64,000 nucleotides of DNA from Mycobacterium sp. URHB0044 (GCF_000620625.1 NZ_JIAW01000006.1:310001-374000), one strand, 5' to 3'; counted from the first letter of the stretch, positions 1-13,361 are shown. Numbers and translations are program-made. Notes: generated from the letters alone by a model not told the origin.

Positions 1-1
1 C

Positions 2-520
2 GACCTCGAGCCCGGGCAGAAGTGGACCGGCTTCCACCGCCTGGAGAAGGACCTCTGGGTGACGGGCCTGCAGCCCGACTCCAACGCGATTGCCGACCAG
101 TTGGTCGCAGACGTCAAGGAGCTCAACGCGGGTGTGAAGGCCCCGGACTGGACCATCGACTCCACCCAAATCGCCGGTGGCGCACAGGGTCTGCTCGACG
201 AGGTCTCGGCAAGCAAGATCAGCGGCGAAGAGGACATCTTCAGCCACACCGACCTCTGGGACTTCCAGGCGAACGTCGAGGGCTCGCAGACCGCCGTGGC
301 GTCGGTGCGACCGATCCTCGACGAGCGCAACGCCGAACTCGGCAAGAAGGTCGACCAGCGGTTCGCCGAAGTCGAGGCGCTGCTGGCCAAGTACCGCCAG
401 GGCGACGGCTTCGTGTCCTACGACAAGGTGACCGAGCCGCAACGCCAGGAACTGTCCCGCGCGATCGACGCCCTCGGCAAGGAAGTCAGTCAGGTGCAAG
501 GTGTCATCGCACCCCAGTGA
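2..520 (+). CDS. efeO: EfeO, iron uptake system periplasmic M75 (imelysin-family) protein, 3' part
   Basis: The frame is open from the left edge, so the N-terminus lies outside the window. The visible 172 residues begin with GFHRLEKDLW (about residues 11-20 of the fragment), matching the HxxE motif region of EfeO/imelysin M75 domains. The rest is helical, as expected for the C-terminal half of that four-helix-type domain. EfeO is a periplasmic or lipid-anchored iron-binding partner of the EfeU permease and EfeB peroxidase. The stop codon lies 20 nt inside efeB, which points to a coupled efeO-efeB operon. efeU would be expected to the left of the window. Family is clear; only the truncation by the window edge limits the call. 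Confidence 0.9.
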   Translation, partial: DLEPGQKWTGFHRLEKDLWVTGLQPDSNAIADQLVADVKELNAGVKAPDWTIDSTQIAGGAQGLLDEVSASKISGEEDIFSHTDLWDFQANVEGSQTAVASVRPILDERNAELGKKVDQRFAEVEALLAKYRQGDGFVSYDKVTEPQRQELSRAIDALGKEVSQVQGVIAPQ

Positions 521-1823
521 TCAGGCGCCGGAAGTGACTCCGGCCGAACCTGATTCGACGCGAACGGGACTGTCGCGGCGCAAGCTGTTCGGTGCGGCCG
601 GAGTGGGCGTGGCCGTGGTCGGCGCGGCCAGCGCGGGTGCCCTGGCCGGCAGGGCGTCAGCGGCCGCAACCGAGCTCGGGCTGCACCAGCCGGTGCCGTT
701 CCGCGGCGAACGCCAGGCCGGGATCATCACTCCGGCACAGGATCGCATGCACTTCGCGTCCTTCGACGTCACCACCGACAACCGTGAAGACGTCGTGGCG
801 ATGCTCAAGGAGTGGACCGCCATGGCCGAGCGGATGACGCGCGGCGACGAGGCCGTGGCGGACGGCGCGATCGGGCTCAATCCGTATGCGCCGCCCGCGG
901 ATACCGGTGAGGCCCTTGGTCTTCCGGCCTCAGCGCTGACGCTGACCATCGGGTTCGGCCCGTCCTTCTTCGAGAAGGACGGCAAGGATAGGTTCGGCAT
1001 CGCCGATCAGCGCCCGGCCGGGCTGGCCGATCTGCCGAAGTTCACCAACGAGATCCTCGACCCCGCCAAGTGCGGCGGCGACATCTGCATCCAAGCCTGC
1101 GCCAACGACCCGCAGGTCGCCGTGCACGCCGTCCGGAACCTCGCCCGCGTCGGCTTCGGCACCGTCGCGGTGCGGTACTCACAACTCGGGTTCGGTCGCA
1201 CCTCCTCGACGACGCGTGAACAGTCCACCCCCCGAAACATGCTCGGGTTCAAGGACGGAACCAACAACATCAAGGCCGAGGACACCGCGACGCTGGACAA
1301 GAACGTCTGGGTCGCCAAGGGTGACGGTCCCGACTGGCTGGCCGGCGGCAGCTACCTCGTGACACGGCGCATCCGCAACCGGATCGAAGCGTGGGATCGC
1401 ACGACGCTGCGCGAGCAGGAGCGGGTGATCGGCAGGCAGAAGGGCAGCGGCGCACCCAACGGGTACGACGACGAGTTCGCGCCGGTGGACTTCGACATCA
1501 AGGACGCCAAGGGAATTCCGCTCGTCGACGTCGACGCCCACGTCCGGCTGGTGTCCCCCGATCACCTCGGCGGCATCAAGATGCTGCGGCGCGGCTACAA
1601 CTTCACCGACGGCTCCGACGGATTCGGCCACCTGGACGCCGGCCTGTTCTTCATCGCCTTCGTGCGCAACCCGGCGACGAACTTCATTCCCGTGCTGTCG
1701 CAGATGTCGACAGATGCGTTGAACGAGTACATCTTCCACACCGGCACAGCGGTCTTCGCCTGTCCGCCGGGGATACCCGAAGGCGACTCGTCGGCCTACT
1801 GGGGTTCGACGCTGTTCGGCTGA
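501..1823 (+). CDS. efeB: EfeB, Tat-exported DyP-type haem peroxidase / deferrochelatase
   Basis: 440 residues from a GTG start preceded by AAGG-type spacing and overlapping efeO by 20 nt. The N-terminus has a twin-arginine signal: SRRKLFG with Arg26-Arg27, followed by a hydrophobic Ala/Val-rich stretch to about residue 54. The mature part is a full DyP-type peroxidase and contains the diagnostic GFKDG motif (in MLGFKDGTNN, about residues 250-258), whose Asp acts in peroxide cleavage in this family. EfeB works with EfeO outside the membrane, oxidising ferrous iron or releasing iron from haem before uptake. The last 28 nt overlap the end of the convergent mazG. Confidence 0.95.
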   Translation: MSSHPSDQAPEVTPAEPDSTRTGLSRRKLFGAAGVGVAVVGAASAGALAGRASAAATELGLHQPVPFRGERQAGIITPAQDRMHFASFDVTTDNREDVVAMLKEWTAMAERMTRGDEAVADGAIGLNPYAPPADTGEALGLPASALTLTIGFGPSFFEKDGKDRFGIADQRPAGLADLPKFTNEILDPAKCGGDICIQACANDPQVAVHAVRNLARVGFGTVAVRYSQLGFGRTSSTTREQSTPRNMLGFKDGTNNIKAEDTATLDKNVWVAKGDGPDWLAGGSYLVTRRIRNRIEAWDRTTLREQERVIGRQKGSGAPNGYDDEFAPVDFDIKDAKGIPLVDVDAHVRLVSPDHLGGIKMLRRGYNFTDGSDGFGHLDAGLFFIAFVRNPATNFIPVLSQMSTDALNEYIFHTGTAVFACPPGIPEGDSSAYWGSTLFG

Positions 1824-2947
1824 GCCTCGGCGTCGTCGGGGTCATCGGCTTCGCCGGTGTCTTCCTCGACCGGTTCTTCGACGGACTCGGGCTCGGCTTC
1901 TTCCTCGGCGTCGTCCTCACCCTCGCCGGGCTCGACCTCGACCTGCGCCTCGTCAGCCTCGTCGGTCTCGTCGACCGCCTCGTCCTCCGGCTCCAGTTCC
2001 GCCTCGGGCTCGGTCCTGGCCGTCGGCCAGTGCGCGCGCCACTCGTCTTCGGTGACGACACCGAGTTGCGAGACGTCCAGCGCCTCGGGCACGTCGTCAC
2101 CGCGACGGCTGGCGGCGACGGCCTGCTCCACCTTGCGGATGGTGTCCATGAATTCGAGCGTGGCCGAGCGCAGCGTGTTCTCAGCGTCGTCGCCAAGCCC
2201 GACCGCGATCGTCGCCAGCCCGTCCGGAATCAGATCCTCTGGCAGCCCCGCGGCGACCACGCGTTGGTAGACCTTCTGCGTCAAGGCAAGCGCCGGCTGG
2301 CCGGTCGGCACGTCGTCCATCGACGAGTTCCTGGTCTTCTCGGTGGCCTTGCGCTCCTCCCACTGGGCGAGCTGCTCCTCGAGCGTGATCGACTCACCGG
2401 CCAGGACGCCGGGCGCCCGGTTGCTCAGCTTTCGCACCAGGGTGTCGGCGACGTCGTCGATGGTGAAGGCCTGGTGAGTCGCGTCCTCGGCGATGCGGGC
2501 GTGGAAGAGCACCTGCAGCAACACGTCCCCGAGCTCCTCGCGCAGTTCGTCGGCGTTGCCACTGCGCACCGCGTCGAACAGCTCGTAGGTCTCCTCCAGC
2601 AGGTAGCGGCGCAGCGAGTCGTGCGTCTGCTCGCTCTCCCACGGCCCGGACGACCGCAGCCGGTCCATGAGCGCGACCGCGTCGACGAGCCGCTCGCCTG
2701 CCTGCGGCGCTGGCGCCGAGATCACCTTCTCGCCCGCGTCCAGCCGGGCTCTGACCTTTGGATGGTCGGGGTCCGAGGACAGCAGCACCTCCGCGTCCTC
2801 GCCGTCGTAGGCCGGCCGCGCGGCGGGCAACGACCAGGGCACCTTGACCGGCATTTCCTCGGTGTACTGCACGTCACCGGTCAGCAGGCTGATGGCGTCG
2901 ACCGGGATGAGCGACGGACGGCGCGGATCGACCAGAACGACGGTCAT
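1796..2947 (-). CDS. mazG: MazG-family nucleoside triphosphate pyrophosphohydrolase with acidic C-terminal tail
   Basis: 383 residues, in the same position relative to mfd as M. tuberculosis Rv1021. The MazG core is seen around residues 110-160, with the helical metal-binding pattern EETYELFDAV followed by ELREELGDVLLQVLFHAR. Such enzymes hydrolyse (d)NTPs, including oxidised ones, to monophosphates and pyrophosphate in the cytoplasm. Unusual is the C-terminal tail of about 70 residues, nearly all Glu/Asp with Pro, Ala and Val, which makes the protein longer than typical mycobacterial MazG (about 325 residues). The tail codons run antisense into the last 28 nt of efeB. Only 19 nt separate the start from mfd upstream, so the two are probably co-transcribed. 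Confidence 0.93.
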   Translation of the reverse strand: MTVVLVDPRRPSLIPVDAISLLTGDVQYTEEMPVKVPWSLPAARPAYDGEDAEVLLSSDPDHPKVRARLDAGEKVISAPAPQAGERLVDAVALMDRLRSSGPWESEQTHDSLRRYLLEETYELFDAVRSGNADELREELGDVLLQVLFHARIAEDATHQAFTIDDVADTLVRKLSNRAPGVLAGESITLEEQLAQWEERKATEKTRNSSMDDVPTGQPALALTQKVYQRVVAAGLPEDLIPDGLATIAVGLGDDAENTLRSATLEFMDTIRKVEQAVAASRRGDDVPEALDVSQLGVVTEDEWRAHWPTARTEPEAELEPEDEAVDETDEADEAQVEVEPGEGEDDAEEEAEPESVEEPVEEDTGEADDPDDAEAQPNSVEPQ

Positions 2948-2966
2948 CGCGCTTGTTGTCGCTGGG

Positions 2967-6632
<3,666 letters not shown>

Positions 6633-6666
6633 GATGAAAGCCATTCTACGGTGCGCCTTCTCGGCG

Positions 6667-7299
6667 TCACTCCTGCAGCCGAGGGTCGGCCTCGAGGTGG
6701 GTGAGGCCATTCCACATCAGGTTCACCAGGTGCGCGGCGACGACTTCCTTCTTCGGCTCCCGGGTGTCCAGCCACCACTGCGCCGTCATCGACACCGATC
6801 CGACCAGAGCCTGGGCGTACAGCGGCGCGAGCTCGGGGTCCAGGCCGCGGCGGGAGAAGTCGCCGGCCAGGATCGACGCCACTTGCGAGACGGCATCGTT
6901 GAGCAGGCTGGAATAGGTGCCCGACGTGATGCTGGCCGGGGAGTCGCGGATGAGGATCCGGAAGCCGTCGGTGCGCTCCTCGACATAGGTGAGCAGGGCC
7001 AGCGCGACCCGCTCCACGCGCACCCGGGACCTGTTGTTGGTCAGCGACGACGTGATGCCATCGAGCAGCGCCGACATCTCGCGGTCCACCACGACGGCGT
7101 ACAACCCCTCCTTGCCGCCGAAGTGTTCGTAGACGACGGGCTTGGACACGTTCGCGCGCTGGGCGATCTCCTCGATGGACGTGGCGTCGTACCCGCGTTC
7201 GGCGAACAGCGACTTGGCGATCTCTACGAGCTGCTGACGGCGCGCGGTACCGGTCATCCGGGCACGAGGTGCGCGCGGTTCTTTCTCCGGAGCTGCCAC
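6667..7299 (-). CDS. TetR-family transcriptional regulator (Rv1019-type)
   Basis: 210 residues from a GTG ([14 protein letters not shown]); an ATG at 7257 (MTGTARRQ) is an alternative start 14 codons in. The N-terminal DNA-binding domain is classic Tet[21 protein letters not shown], then the recognition helix [18 protein letters not shown]. The C-terminal half is a ligand-binding domain with a conserved [19 protein letters not shown] stretch. Position next to mfd and opposite glmU is the same as M. tuberculosis Rv1019. The frame stays open far upstream across antisense glmU and prs, but that extension has no coding character. The ligand is not evident from sequence; it may repress its own promoter and mfd-mazG downstream (34-nt gap). 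Confidence 0.92.
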   Translation of the reverse strand: MAAPEKEPRAPRARMTGTARRQQLVEIAKSLFAERGYDATSIEEIAQRANVSKPVVYEHFGGKEGLYAVVVDREMSALLDGITSSLTNNRSRVRVERVALALLTYVEERTDGFRILIRDSPASITSGTYSSLLNDAVSQVASILAGDFSRRGLDPELAPLYAQALVGSVSMTAQWWLDTREPKKEVVAAHLVNLMWNGLTHLEADPRLQE

Positions 7300-7385
7300 G
7301 GCCTGAGCGTAATCCCCCGCTCGGCGCTGCCCATGCGCCGAGCGTGACGAGCCTCGTGGGCGTTCGACTAAAGTCTTTCCGACAG

Positions 7386-7457
7386 TCCGTCGTGGTGTAA
7401 TCGGCAGCACCTCTGATTTTGGTTCAGATAGTTCAGGTTCGAGTCCTGGCGACGGAG
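7386..7457 (+). tRNA. tRNA-Gln (anticodon TTG)
   Basis: 72 nt. The acceptor stem TCCGTCG pairs perfectly with CGACGGA, with discriminator G. The anticodon arm TCTGA-TTTTGGT-TCAGA places TTG at positions 34-36 (Gln CAA; CAG by wobble). The T arm is CAGG-TTCGAGT-CCTG. CCA is not encoded. It sits 19 nt before glmU on the same strand. Confidence 0.97.
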
Positions 7458-7476
7458 CCCGCGCACGGGAGAGGTT

Positions 7477-8955
7477 ATGACGACAAGAGGCGAAGCCGCC
7501 GTCATCGTCCTGGCGGCCGGGGCAGGCACCCGGATGCGCTCCGACACCCCGAAGGTGCTGCACACGCTGGCGGGCCGCAGCATGCTGGCACACACGCTGC
7601 ACGCCGCAGCCAAGGCCGCTCCACAACACCTCGTCGTGGTGGTCGGACAGGACCGCGACCGCGTGTCCGAGGCCGTCAACGCATTGGCCGAGGAGCTCGG
7701 CCGCCGGATCGACATCGCGGTGCAGGACGAACAGCTCGGCACCGGCCATGCCGTCGGGTGCGGGCTGACCGCGCTTCCCGACGACTTCGACGGCACCGTC
7801 GTGGTGACTACGGCCGACGCGCCGCTGCTCGACGCGGACACGCTGGCCGAGCTGGTCGACGCGCACGGCGCCGAATCCGCCGCGGCGACCGTGCTGACCA
7901 CCACCGTGCACGACCCGACGGGCTACGGCCGCATCCTGCGCACCCAGGACGGCGAGGTGATCGGCATCGTCGAGCAGGCCGACGCCACCCGGCAGCAGCA
8001 GGCCATCAGCGAGATCAACGCGGCGGTCTACGCGTTCGACAACGGGGCGCTGCGCTCGGCGCTGAGCCGGTTGAGCTCGGACAACGCCCAGCGGGAGCTG
8101 TACCTGACCGACGCCATCTCGATCGTGCGGCAGGACGGGTACGTGGTGCGGGCCCGCCACGTCGACGACAGCGCGCTGGTCGCGGGCGTCAACGACCGGG
8201 TGCAGCTGTCGGACCTGGCCGCCGAACTCAACCGTCGCATCGTGGCAGGCCACCAGCGGGCCGGTGTCACCGTCATCGACCCGGCCACCACGTGGATCGA
8301 CGTCGACGTCACCGTCGGCCGCGACACCGTGATCCGGCCAGGCACGCAGCTGCTGGGCGCCACGCACGTCGGCGCGCGCTGCGAGATCGGGCCGGACACG
8401 ACGCTGATCGACGTCACCGTCGGCAGCCAGGCGTCGGTGGTCCGCACGCACGGCTGCGAGTCGTCCATCGGCGACGGCGCGACCGTCGGCCCGTTCACCT
8501 ACCTGCGGCCCGGCACCGAGCTGGGCGCGGACGGCAAACTCGGCGCCTACGTGGAGACCAAGAACGCCGTCATCGGCAAGGGCACCAAGGTTCCGCACCT
8601 GACGTACGTCGGCGATGCCGAGATCGGCGAACACTCCAACATCGGCGCCTCCAGCGTGTTCGTCAACTACGACGGAGAAAGCAAGCGCCGCACCAAGATT
8701 GGCTCGCACGTGCGTACCGGATCGGACACCATGTTCGTCGCGCCGGTCACCATCGGCGACGGCGCGTACACCGGTGCGGGCACCGTGGTGCGCGACGACG
8801 TGCCACCGGGAGCCCTCGCGGTGTCGGCCGGTCCGCAGCGCAACATCGAGGGCTGGGTCGTGAACAAGCGGCCCGACAGCGCCTCCGCGGAGGCCGCTCG
8901 CAAGGCAACAGCGGCCCGCAGTGACGACTCCGAAGACGACTCCGAAGACGACTGA
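7477..8955 (+). CDS. glmU: GlmU, bifunctional UDP-GlcNAc pyrophosphorylase / glucosamine-1-phosphate N-acetyltransferase
   Basis: 492 residues from ATG after a GAGAGG ribosome site. The N-terminal uridyltransferase carries [18 protein letters not shown] (residues about 12-29), the nucleotide-binding signature of the family. From about residue 265 the sequence turns into hexapeptide repeats of the left-handed beta-helix acetyltransferase, with the active-site stretch [15 protein letters not shown]. It makes UDP-N-acetylglucosamine for peptidoglycan and the arabinogalactan linker in the cytoplasm. The C-terminus ends in an acidic DSEDDSEDD tail encoded by a short tandem repeat. tRNA-Gln precedes it and prs follows after 102 nt, as in other mycobacteria. 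Confidence 0.98.
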   Translation: MTTRGEAAVIVLAAGAGTRMRSDTPKVLHTLAGRSMLAHTLHAAAKAAPQHLVVVVGQDRDRVSEAVNALAEELGRRIDIAVQDEQLGTGHAVGCGLTALPDDFDGTVVVTTADAPLLDADTLAELVDAHGAESAAATVLTTTVHDPTGYGRILRTQDGEVIGIVEQADATRQQQAISEINAAVYAFDNGALRSALSRLSSDNAQRELYLTDAISIVRQDGYVVRARHVDDSALVAGVNDRVQLSDLAAELNRRIVAGHQRAGVTVIDPATTWIDVDVTVGRDTVIRPGTQLLGATHVGARCEIGPDTTLIDVTVGSQASVVRTHGCESSIGDGATVGPFTYLRPGTELGADGKLGAYVETKNAVIGKGTKVPHLTYVGDAEIGEHSNIGASSVFVNYDGESKRRTKIGSHVRTGSDTMFVAPVTIGDGAYTGAGTVVRDDVPPGALAVSAGPQRNIEGWVVNKRPDSASAEAARKATAARSDDSEDDSEDD

Positions 8956-9057
8956 TCCGTCGTCCGTTGTTGGCAATCTGGTAACCCGGCAACGCGGTGC
9001 GGGCAACCGTACGTACCATTGCCCCGTATCGATCCCCCACCGCGAAAGCAGCTCTAA

Positions 9058-10038
9058 GTGGCCACGGACTGGACCGACAATCGCAAGAACCTGATGTTGT
9101 TCGCCGGGCGGGCGCATCCGGAGCTGGCCGAGCAGGTGGCCAAGGAGCTCGACGTTCACGTCACTGCTCAGACCGCCCGCGACTTCGCCAACGGTGAAAT
9201 CTTCGTCCGGTTCGAGGAGTCCGTGCGCGGGTGCGACGCGTTCGTACTGCAATCGCACCCCGCGCCGCTGAACAAGTGGCTGATGGAACAGCTGCTCATG
9301 ATCGACGCGCTCAAGCGCGGCAGCGCCAAGCGCATCACCGCGATCCTGCCGTTCTATCCGTACGCGCGGCAGGACAAGAAGCACCGCGGCCGCGAGCCCA
9401 TCTCCGCCCGGCTGATCGCCGATCTGTTCAAGACCGCCGGGGCGGACCGCATCGTGTCGGTCGACCTGCACACCGACCAGATCCAGGGCTTCTTCGACGG
9501 CCCCGTCGACCACATGCGCGGCCAGTCGCTGCTGTGCGGCTACATCGGGGAGAACTACACCGACCACGACATGGTGGTCGTCTCCCCCGACTCTGGCCGC
9601 GTGCGCATCGCCGAGAAGTGGGCGGATTCGCTCGGCGGCGTACCGCTGGCCTTCATCCACAAGACCCGTGACCCCAGGGTGCCCAACCAGGTGAAGTCGA
9701 ACCGGGTGGTCGGCGACGTCAAGGGCAAGACCTGCATCCTGATCGACGACATGATCGACACCGGCGGCACCATCGCAGGCGCCGTGAACCTGCTGCGCCA
9801 GGACGGTGCGAGCGACGTGATCATCGCCGCCACGCACGGCGTGCTCTCCGACCCGGCCGCCGAACGCCTGGCCAATTGCGGCGCCCGCGAGGTCATCGTC
9901 ACCAACACGCTGCCGATCGGCGAGGAGAAGCAGTTCCCCCAGCTGACCGTGCTGTCCATCGCGCCGCTGCTGGCCAGCACCATCCGAGCGGTGTTCGAGA
10001 ACGGCTCGGTGACGGGACTGTTCGACGGAGAGGCGTGA
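9058..10038 (+). CDS. prs: Ribose-phosphate pyrophosphokinase (PRPP synthetase)
   Basis: 326 residues from a GTG start (GTGGCCACG). Motifs of class I PRPP synthetases are present: FYPYARQDKKHRGREPIS (ATP-binding flexible loop), VDLHTDQIQGFF, and the PRPP-binding loop LIDDMIDTGGTIAGA near residue 225. It converts ribose-5-phosphate and ATP into PRPP for purine, pyrimidine, His and Trp synthesis and, in mycobacteria, for decaprenyl-phosphoryl-arabinose. Its TGA shares one base with the ATG of the ArsC-like gene (TGATG), so translation is coupled. Confidence 0.97.
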   Translation: MATDWTDNRKNLMLFAGRAHPELAEQVAKELDVHVTAQTARDFANGEIFVRFEESVRGCDAFVLQSHPAPLNKWLMEQLLMIDALKRGSAKRITAILPFYPYARQDKKHRGREPISARLIADLFKTAGADRIVSVDLHTDQIQGFFDGPVDHMRGQSLLCGYIGENYTDHDMVVVSPDSGRVRIAEKWADSLGGVPLAFIHKTRDPRVPNQVKSNRVVGDVKGKTCILIDDMIDTGGTIAGAVNLLRQDGASDVIIAATHGVLSDPAAERLANCGAREVIVTNTLPIGEEKQFPQLTVLSIAPLLASTIRAVFENGSVTGLFDGEA

Positions 10039-10382
10039 TGGGCGAGCCGGTCATCTACCACAACCCCAAGTGCTCGACGTCACGCAAGACACTGGATCTG
10101 TTGCGGGACAACGGGTATGAGCCAACCGTCATCCAGTACCTCAAGACCCCGCCGACGCGCGCACAACTGGTCGAGCTGATCGCGGACGCAGGCATCGAGG
10201 TCCGCGCGGCGGTGCGCAAGCGCGAGGCCCTGTACACCGAGCTGGGCTTGGCCGACGCGTCCGACGACGAACTGCTCGACGCGATGGCCGAACATCCGAT
10301 CCTCATCGAGCGCCCCTTCGTCACCACGGACAAGGGCACGCGGCTGGCCCGCCCGATGGACTCCGTTCGCGAGATTTTGTGA
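10038..10382 (+). CDS. ArsC/Spx-family arsenate reductase-like protein
   Basis: 114 residues, starting one base inside the prs stop. The N-terminal CXXS-like motif reads IYHNPKCSTSRKTLDLLR, with Cys at about residue 12, typical of glutaredoxin-linked arsenate reductases of the ArsC family. Downstream, PILIERPFVTTDKG carries the conserved Arg of that family. The enzyme class reduces arsenate to arsenite. No ars operon genes are adjacent; instead it sits in the prs-lpqT operon and overlaps lpqT by 4 nt. A housekeeping thiol role is possible, so substrate is left open. Confidence 0.9.
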   Translation: MGEPVIYHNPKCSTSRKTLDLLRDNGYEPTVIQYLKTPPTRAQLVELIADAGIEVRAAVRKREALYTELGLADASDDELLDAMAEHPILIERPFVTTDKGTRLARPMDSVREIL

Positions 10383-11035
10383 TCCGCTGGGTCCTGCCCG
10401 TCGTACTGGTCGTCTTCGCCGTCGCCGGCTGCGGACCCTCCTCGCCCGACTATCAGTCGATCTGGTCGACGTCGGCCACCACCACCGCGACGCCGACGAG
10501 CACCGAAGCGCCAGTCCCGCTTTCGACCTACCTGGAGAGCGTCGGCGTCACCGGAGCCCCGGTGGCGCCCGACAAGCTCACCGACATCACCGTCTCGATT
10601 CCCACGCCGCCGGGATGGACGCCATACACCAATCCCAACATGGCCCCGGGCACGCGCATGATCGCCAAGGGCGACACCTATCCGACGGTGATGCTGCTGG
10701 TGTTCCAGCTGTCGGGTGACTTCGACGTCAAGGAGGCGCTGAAGCATGCCGACGGCGACGCCCAGCGGTCGGAGAACTTCAAGCGTCTCAACGGATCCGC
10801 CGACAACTACCGCGGGTTCCCGTCGTCGATGGTGGAGGGCACCTACGACCTCAACGGCCGGCGGATGCAGACCTACAACCGCGTCGTCGTCGCCACCGGC
10901 ACGCCCGTCAAGCCCAACCAGCCCGGGCAGAAGTACCTGATCCAGCTGACCGTGACGAGCTATGCCGATCAGGCCGCCGAGCAGGGCCCCGACATCGAGG
11001 CCATCATCAGGGGCTTCGTCGTCAAGCCCAAGTAA
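10379..11035 (+). CDS. lpqT: LpqT-type lipoprotein (LpqN/LpqT family)
   Basis: 218 residues from a GTG that overlaps the previous stop (GTGA). The signal peptide MIRWVLPVVLVVFAVAGC has a lipobox VAGC with lipidated Cys18, followed by a Ser/Thr-rich linker to about residue 50. The mature domain (TVSIPTPPGWTPYTNPNMAP onward) is the LpqN/LpqT fold also found in the gene at 50455. Position after prs corresponds to M. tuberculosis Rv1016c lpqT. It is anchored on the outer face of the cytoplasmic membrane; LpqN relatives are linked to envelope biogenesis, but the role here is not shown. Confidence 0.9.
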   Translation: MIRWVLPVVLVVFAVAGCGPSSPDYQSIWSTSATTTATPTSTEAPVPLSTYLESVGVTGAPVAPDKLTDITVSIPTPPGWTPYTNPNMAPGTRMIAKGDTYPTVMLLVFQLSGDFDVKEALKHADGDAQRSENFKRLNGSADNYRGFPSSMVEGTYDLNGRRMQTYNRVVVATGTPVKPNQPGQKYLIQLTVTSYADQAAEQGPDIEAIIRGFVVKPK

Positions 11036-11049
11036 CTACGCTGAGCGGC

Positions 11050-11916
11050 ATGAGCGAATGGACCGCCGCCGACCTGCCCTCGTTCGCCGGCCGCACGGTC
11101 GTCGTGACCGGCGCCAACAGCGGACTCGGGGAGGTCACCGCCCGCGAGCTGGCGCGGGTCGGCGCCAGGGTGATCCTCGCGGTGCGCAACACCGGCAAGG
11201 GTGACGCTGCGGCGTCCGGCATGACGGGTGACGTCGAGGTCCGCAAGCTCGATCTGCAGGATCTGGCGTCGGTGCGGGAGTTCGCCTCTGGGGTCGACGG
11301 CGTCGACGTCCTGGTCAACAACGCCGGCATCATGGCCGTGCCGTACGCGCAGACCGTCGATGGGTTCGAGAGCCAGATCGGCACCAACCACCTCGGCCAC
11401 TTCGCGCTGACCAACCTGCTGCTGCCCAAGATCACCGACCGGGTCGTCACGGTGTCGTCGCTGATGCACCTGATCGGCAAGATCAGCATCAAGGATCTGA
11501 ACTGGAAGTCGCGGCCCTACTCGGCATGGCTGGCGTACGGCCAGTCCAAGCTGGCCAACCTGCTGTTCACCAGCGAGTTGCAGCGCAGGCTCGATGCCGC
11601 CGGTTCGTCGGTGAAGGCGCTGGCCGCACACCCCGGCTACTCCGCGACCAACCTGCAGGGCCACACCGGCAACCCGATCGGGACGAAGTTCTGGCTCGCC
11701 GCCAACCGGCTGGGCACCGACGCCGACTTCGGCGCCCGCCAGACCCTGTTCGCCGTGGCCCAGGACCTTCCCGGCGACAGCTTCGTCGGCCCGCGCTTCG
11801 GCATGCGCGGCCCCGCCGGGCCCACCCTCCGCAGCCCGCTGGCCACGTCGGCGAGCACCGCGTCGGCGCTGTGGGAGCTATCCGAGCAGCTCACGGGCAC
11901 CAAATTTCCAGTCTGA
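11050..11916 (+). CDS. Short-chain dehydrogenase/reductase (SDR), retinol-dehydrogenase-like
   Basis: 288 residues from ATG. Classical SDR features: cofactor-binding TGANSGLGE (about residues 19-27), NNAG near residue 90, and catalytic YGQSK near residue 162. The layout resembles the mycobacterial oxidoreductases annotated as WW-domain-oxidoreductase or retinol-dehydrogenase-like. It would use NAD(P)H on an unknown alcohol or ketone in the cytoplasm. It follows lpqT by 14 nt and precedes rplY; it appears to be an addition relative to the M. tuberculosis order lpqT-rplY, judged from memory. Confidence 0.9.
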   Translation: MSEWTAADLPSFAGRTVVVTGANSGLGEVTARELARVGARVILAVRNTGKGDAAASGMTGDVEVRKLDLQDLASVREFASGVDGVDVLVNNAGIMAVPYAQTVDGFESQIGTNHLGHFALTNLLLPKITDRVVTVSSLMHLIGKISIKDLNWKSRPYSAWLAYGQSKLANLLFTSELQRRLDAAGSSVKALAAHPGYSATNLQGHTGNPIGTKFWLAANRLGTDADFGARQTLFAVAQDLPGDSFVGPRFGMRGPAGPTLRSPLATSASTASALWELSEQLTGTKFPV

Positions 11917-12060
11917 GGTGCCGATGCGCTAGCCTTGCGGACGATCACGGCGAGGGTGGCCTACTGAGGACCACCGTTATCGACGGGAACCGCTCCGCAG
12001 CCCAGCTGCTTCGAGTCGCCCTTGCCGCGCCCACCAGAGACCGGCACAGGAGCACACACC

Positions 12061-12729
12061 ATGGCCAAGACCAAGGCCCACCTCGCGAACAATCTCACCG
12101 CTGAAGTCCGCACCAAGACGGGCAAGGGCGCGTCGCGTCAGGCCCGCCGCGATGGCAAGGTGCCCGCCGTGCTCTACGGCCACGGCACCGAGCCACAGCA
12201 CCTGGCGCTGCCGGCCCGCGAGTTCGCCGCCGTGCTGCGCAACTTCGGCACCAACGCGGTCTTGACGCTCGACATCGACGGCACCGAGGCGCTCGCGCTG
12301 CCGAAGTCGCTGGACGTCCACCCGATCCGCCGGTCCATCCAGCACGTCGACCTGATCATCGTCCGTCGTGGCGAGAAGGTCACCGTCGAGGTCAACGTCC
12401 TCGTCGAGGGTGACGCCGGCCCGGACACCCTGGTCAACCAGGAAGCCAACAGCATCGAGATCGAGTCCGACGCGATGTCGATCCCCGAGAGCCTGACGCT
12501 GTCGGTCGAAGGCTCCCCGGCAGGCACGCAGTTCACCGCCGCCCAGGTCCCGCTGCCCGACGGCGTCACGCTGATCTCCGACCCCGAGTTGCTCGTGGTC
12601 AACGTCATCCCCGCCCCGACCGCCGAGGACCTCGAGTCCGAGGGTGGTGGCGAGACCGCCGAGCCTTCGGGTCAGGCCGAGGCAGCCGGCGGGGCCGAGG
12701 AGTCCTCCGCCGAAGCCGGCTCCGAGTAA
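12061..12729 (+). CDS. rplY: 50S ribosomal protein L25/general stress protein Ctc
   Basis: 222 residues. The start is set at ATG 12061 ([12 protein letters not shown]) because the upstream open frame lacks family similarity. The N-terminal L25 domain binds 5S rRNA ([20 protein letters not shown]); the C-terminal CTC/TL5 domain begins near residue 100 ([20 protein letters not shown]). The last about 35 residues are a Glu/Gly/Ala low-complexity tail. It lies 8 nt upstream of pth, the usual actinobacterial pair. Confidence 0.97.
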   Translation: MAKTKAHLANNLTAEVRTKTGKGASRQARRDGKVPAVLYGHGTEPQHLALPAREFAAVLRNFGTNAVLTLDIDGTEALALPKSLDVHPIRRSIQHVDLIIVRRGEKVTVEVNVLVEGDAGPDTLVNQEANSIEIESDAMSIPESLTLSVEGSPAGTQFTAAQVPLPDGVTLISDPELLVVNVIPAPTAEDLESEGGGETAEPSGQAEAAGGAEESSAEAGSE

Positions 12730-12737
12730 CTCCCGTC

Positions 12738-13316
12738 GTGGCCGAACCGCTGTTGGTGGTCGGCCTGGGCAACCCCGGACCCAACTACGCCAAGACCCGG
12801 CACAACCTCGGCTTCATGGTCGCCGACATCCTTGCCGACCGCATCGGCTCGGGGTTCAAGGTGCACAAGCGCTCCGGCGCCGAGGTGACGACGGGCCGGT
12901 TGGGCGGCAAGTCGGTGGTGTTGGCCAAGCCGCGCACGTACATGAACGAGTCGGGTCGCCACGTCGGGCCGCTCGCCAACTTCTACTCGGTAGCGCCGGC
13001 CGACGTGATCGTCTTGCACGACGAACTCGACCTGGACTTCGGTCGGATCAGGCTCAAGTTCGGCGGCGGGGCGGCCGGGCACAACGGGTTGCGTTCGGTG
13101 TCGTCGGCGTTGGGTACCAACGACTTTCAGCGGGTCCGGATCGGCGTCGGACGTCCCCCCGGCCGCAAGTCGGGGGCGACGTTCGTGTTGGAGACCTTCA
13201 GCTCGGTCGAGCGGCCCGAGGTGCCGACCATCTGCGAGCAGGCCGCCGACGCGACCGAGCTGCTGATTCAGCTGGGCCTGGAGCCGGCGCAAAACACCGT
13301 GCACGCCTGGACCTGA
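12738..13316 (+). CDS. pth: Peptidyl-tRNA hydrolase
   Basis: 192 residues from GTG. Diagnostic motifs: [20 protein letters not shown] with the catalytic His near residue 22, the Asn-containing TYMNESG near residue 72, and [11 protein letters not shown] near 110-120. It releases peptides from prematurely dissociated peptidyl-tRNA and is essential. Its operon partner is rplY. The gene ends before a hairpin facing the convergent 4Fe-4S protein gene. Confidence 0.97.
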   Translation: MAEPLLVVGLGNPGPNYAKTRHNLGFMVADILADRIGSGFKVHKRSGAEVTTGRLGGKSVVLAKPRTYMNESGRHVGPLANFYSVAPADVIVLHDELDLDFGRIRLKFGGGAAGHNGLRSVSSALGTNDFQRVRIGVGRPPGRKSGATFVLETFSSVERPEVPTICEQAADATELLIQLGLEPAQNTVHAWT

Positions 13317-13361
13317 CGGCTGTTCTTTTGCGCGGTTGCGGCTTCCCCCTTTGCGCCGAGA

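Noticed and set aside
8916..8955. Tandem repeat at the end of glmU
   Set aside because: Two copies of TCCGAAGACGAC encode the acidic DSEDDSEDD tail; ordinary low-complexity coding sequence.
6667..9837. A 1056-codon open frame on the minus strand containing the TetR gene
   Set aside because: Only the last 210 codons have TetR similarity; the rest is antisense to glmU and prs and shows no domain. Long antisense frames are normal at this GC content.
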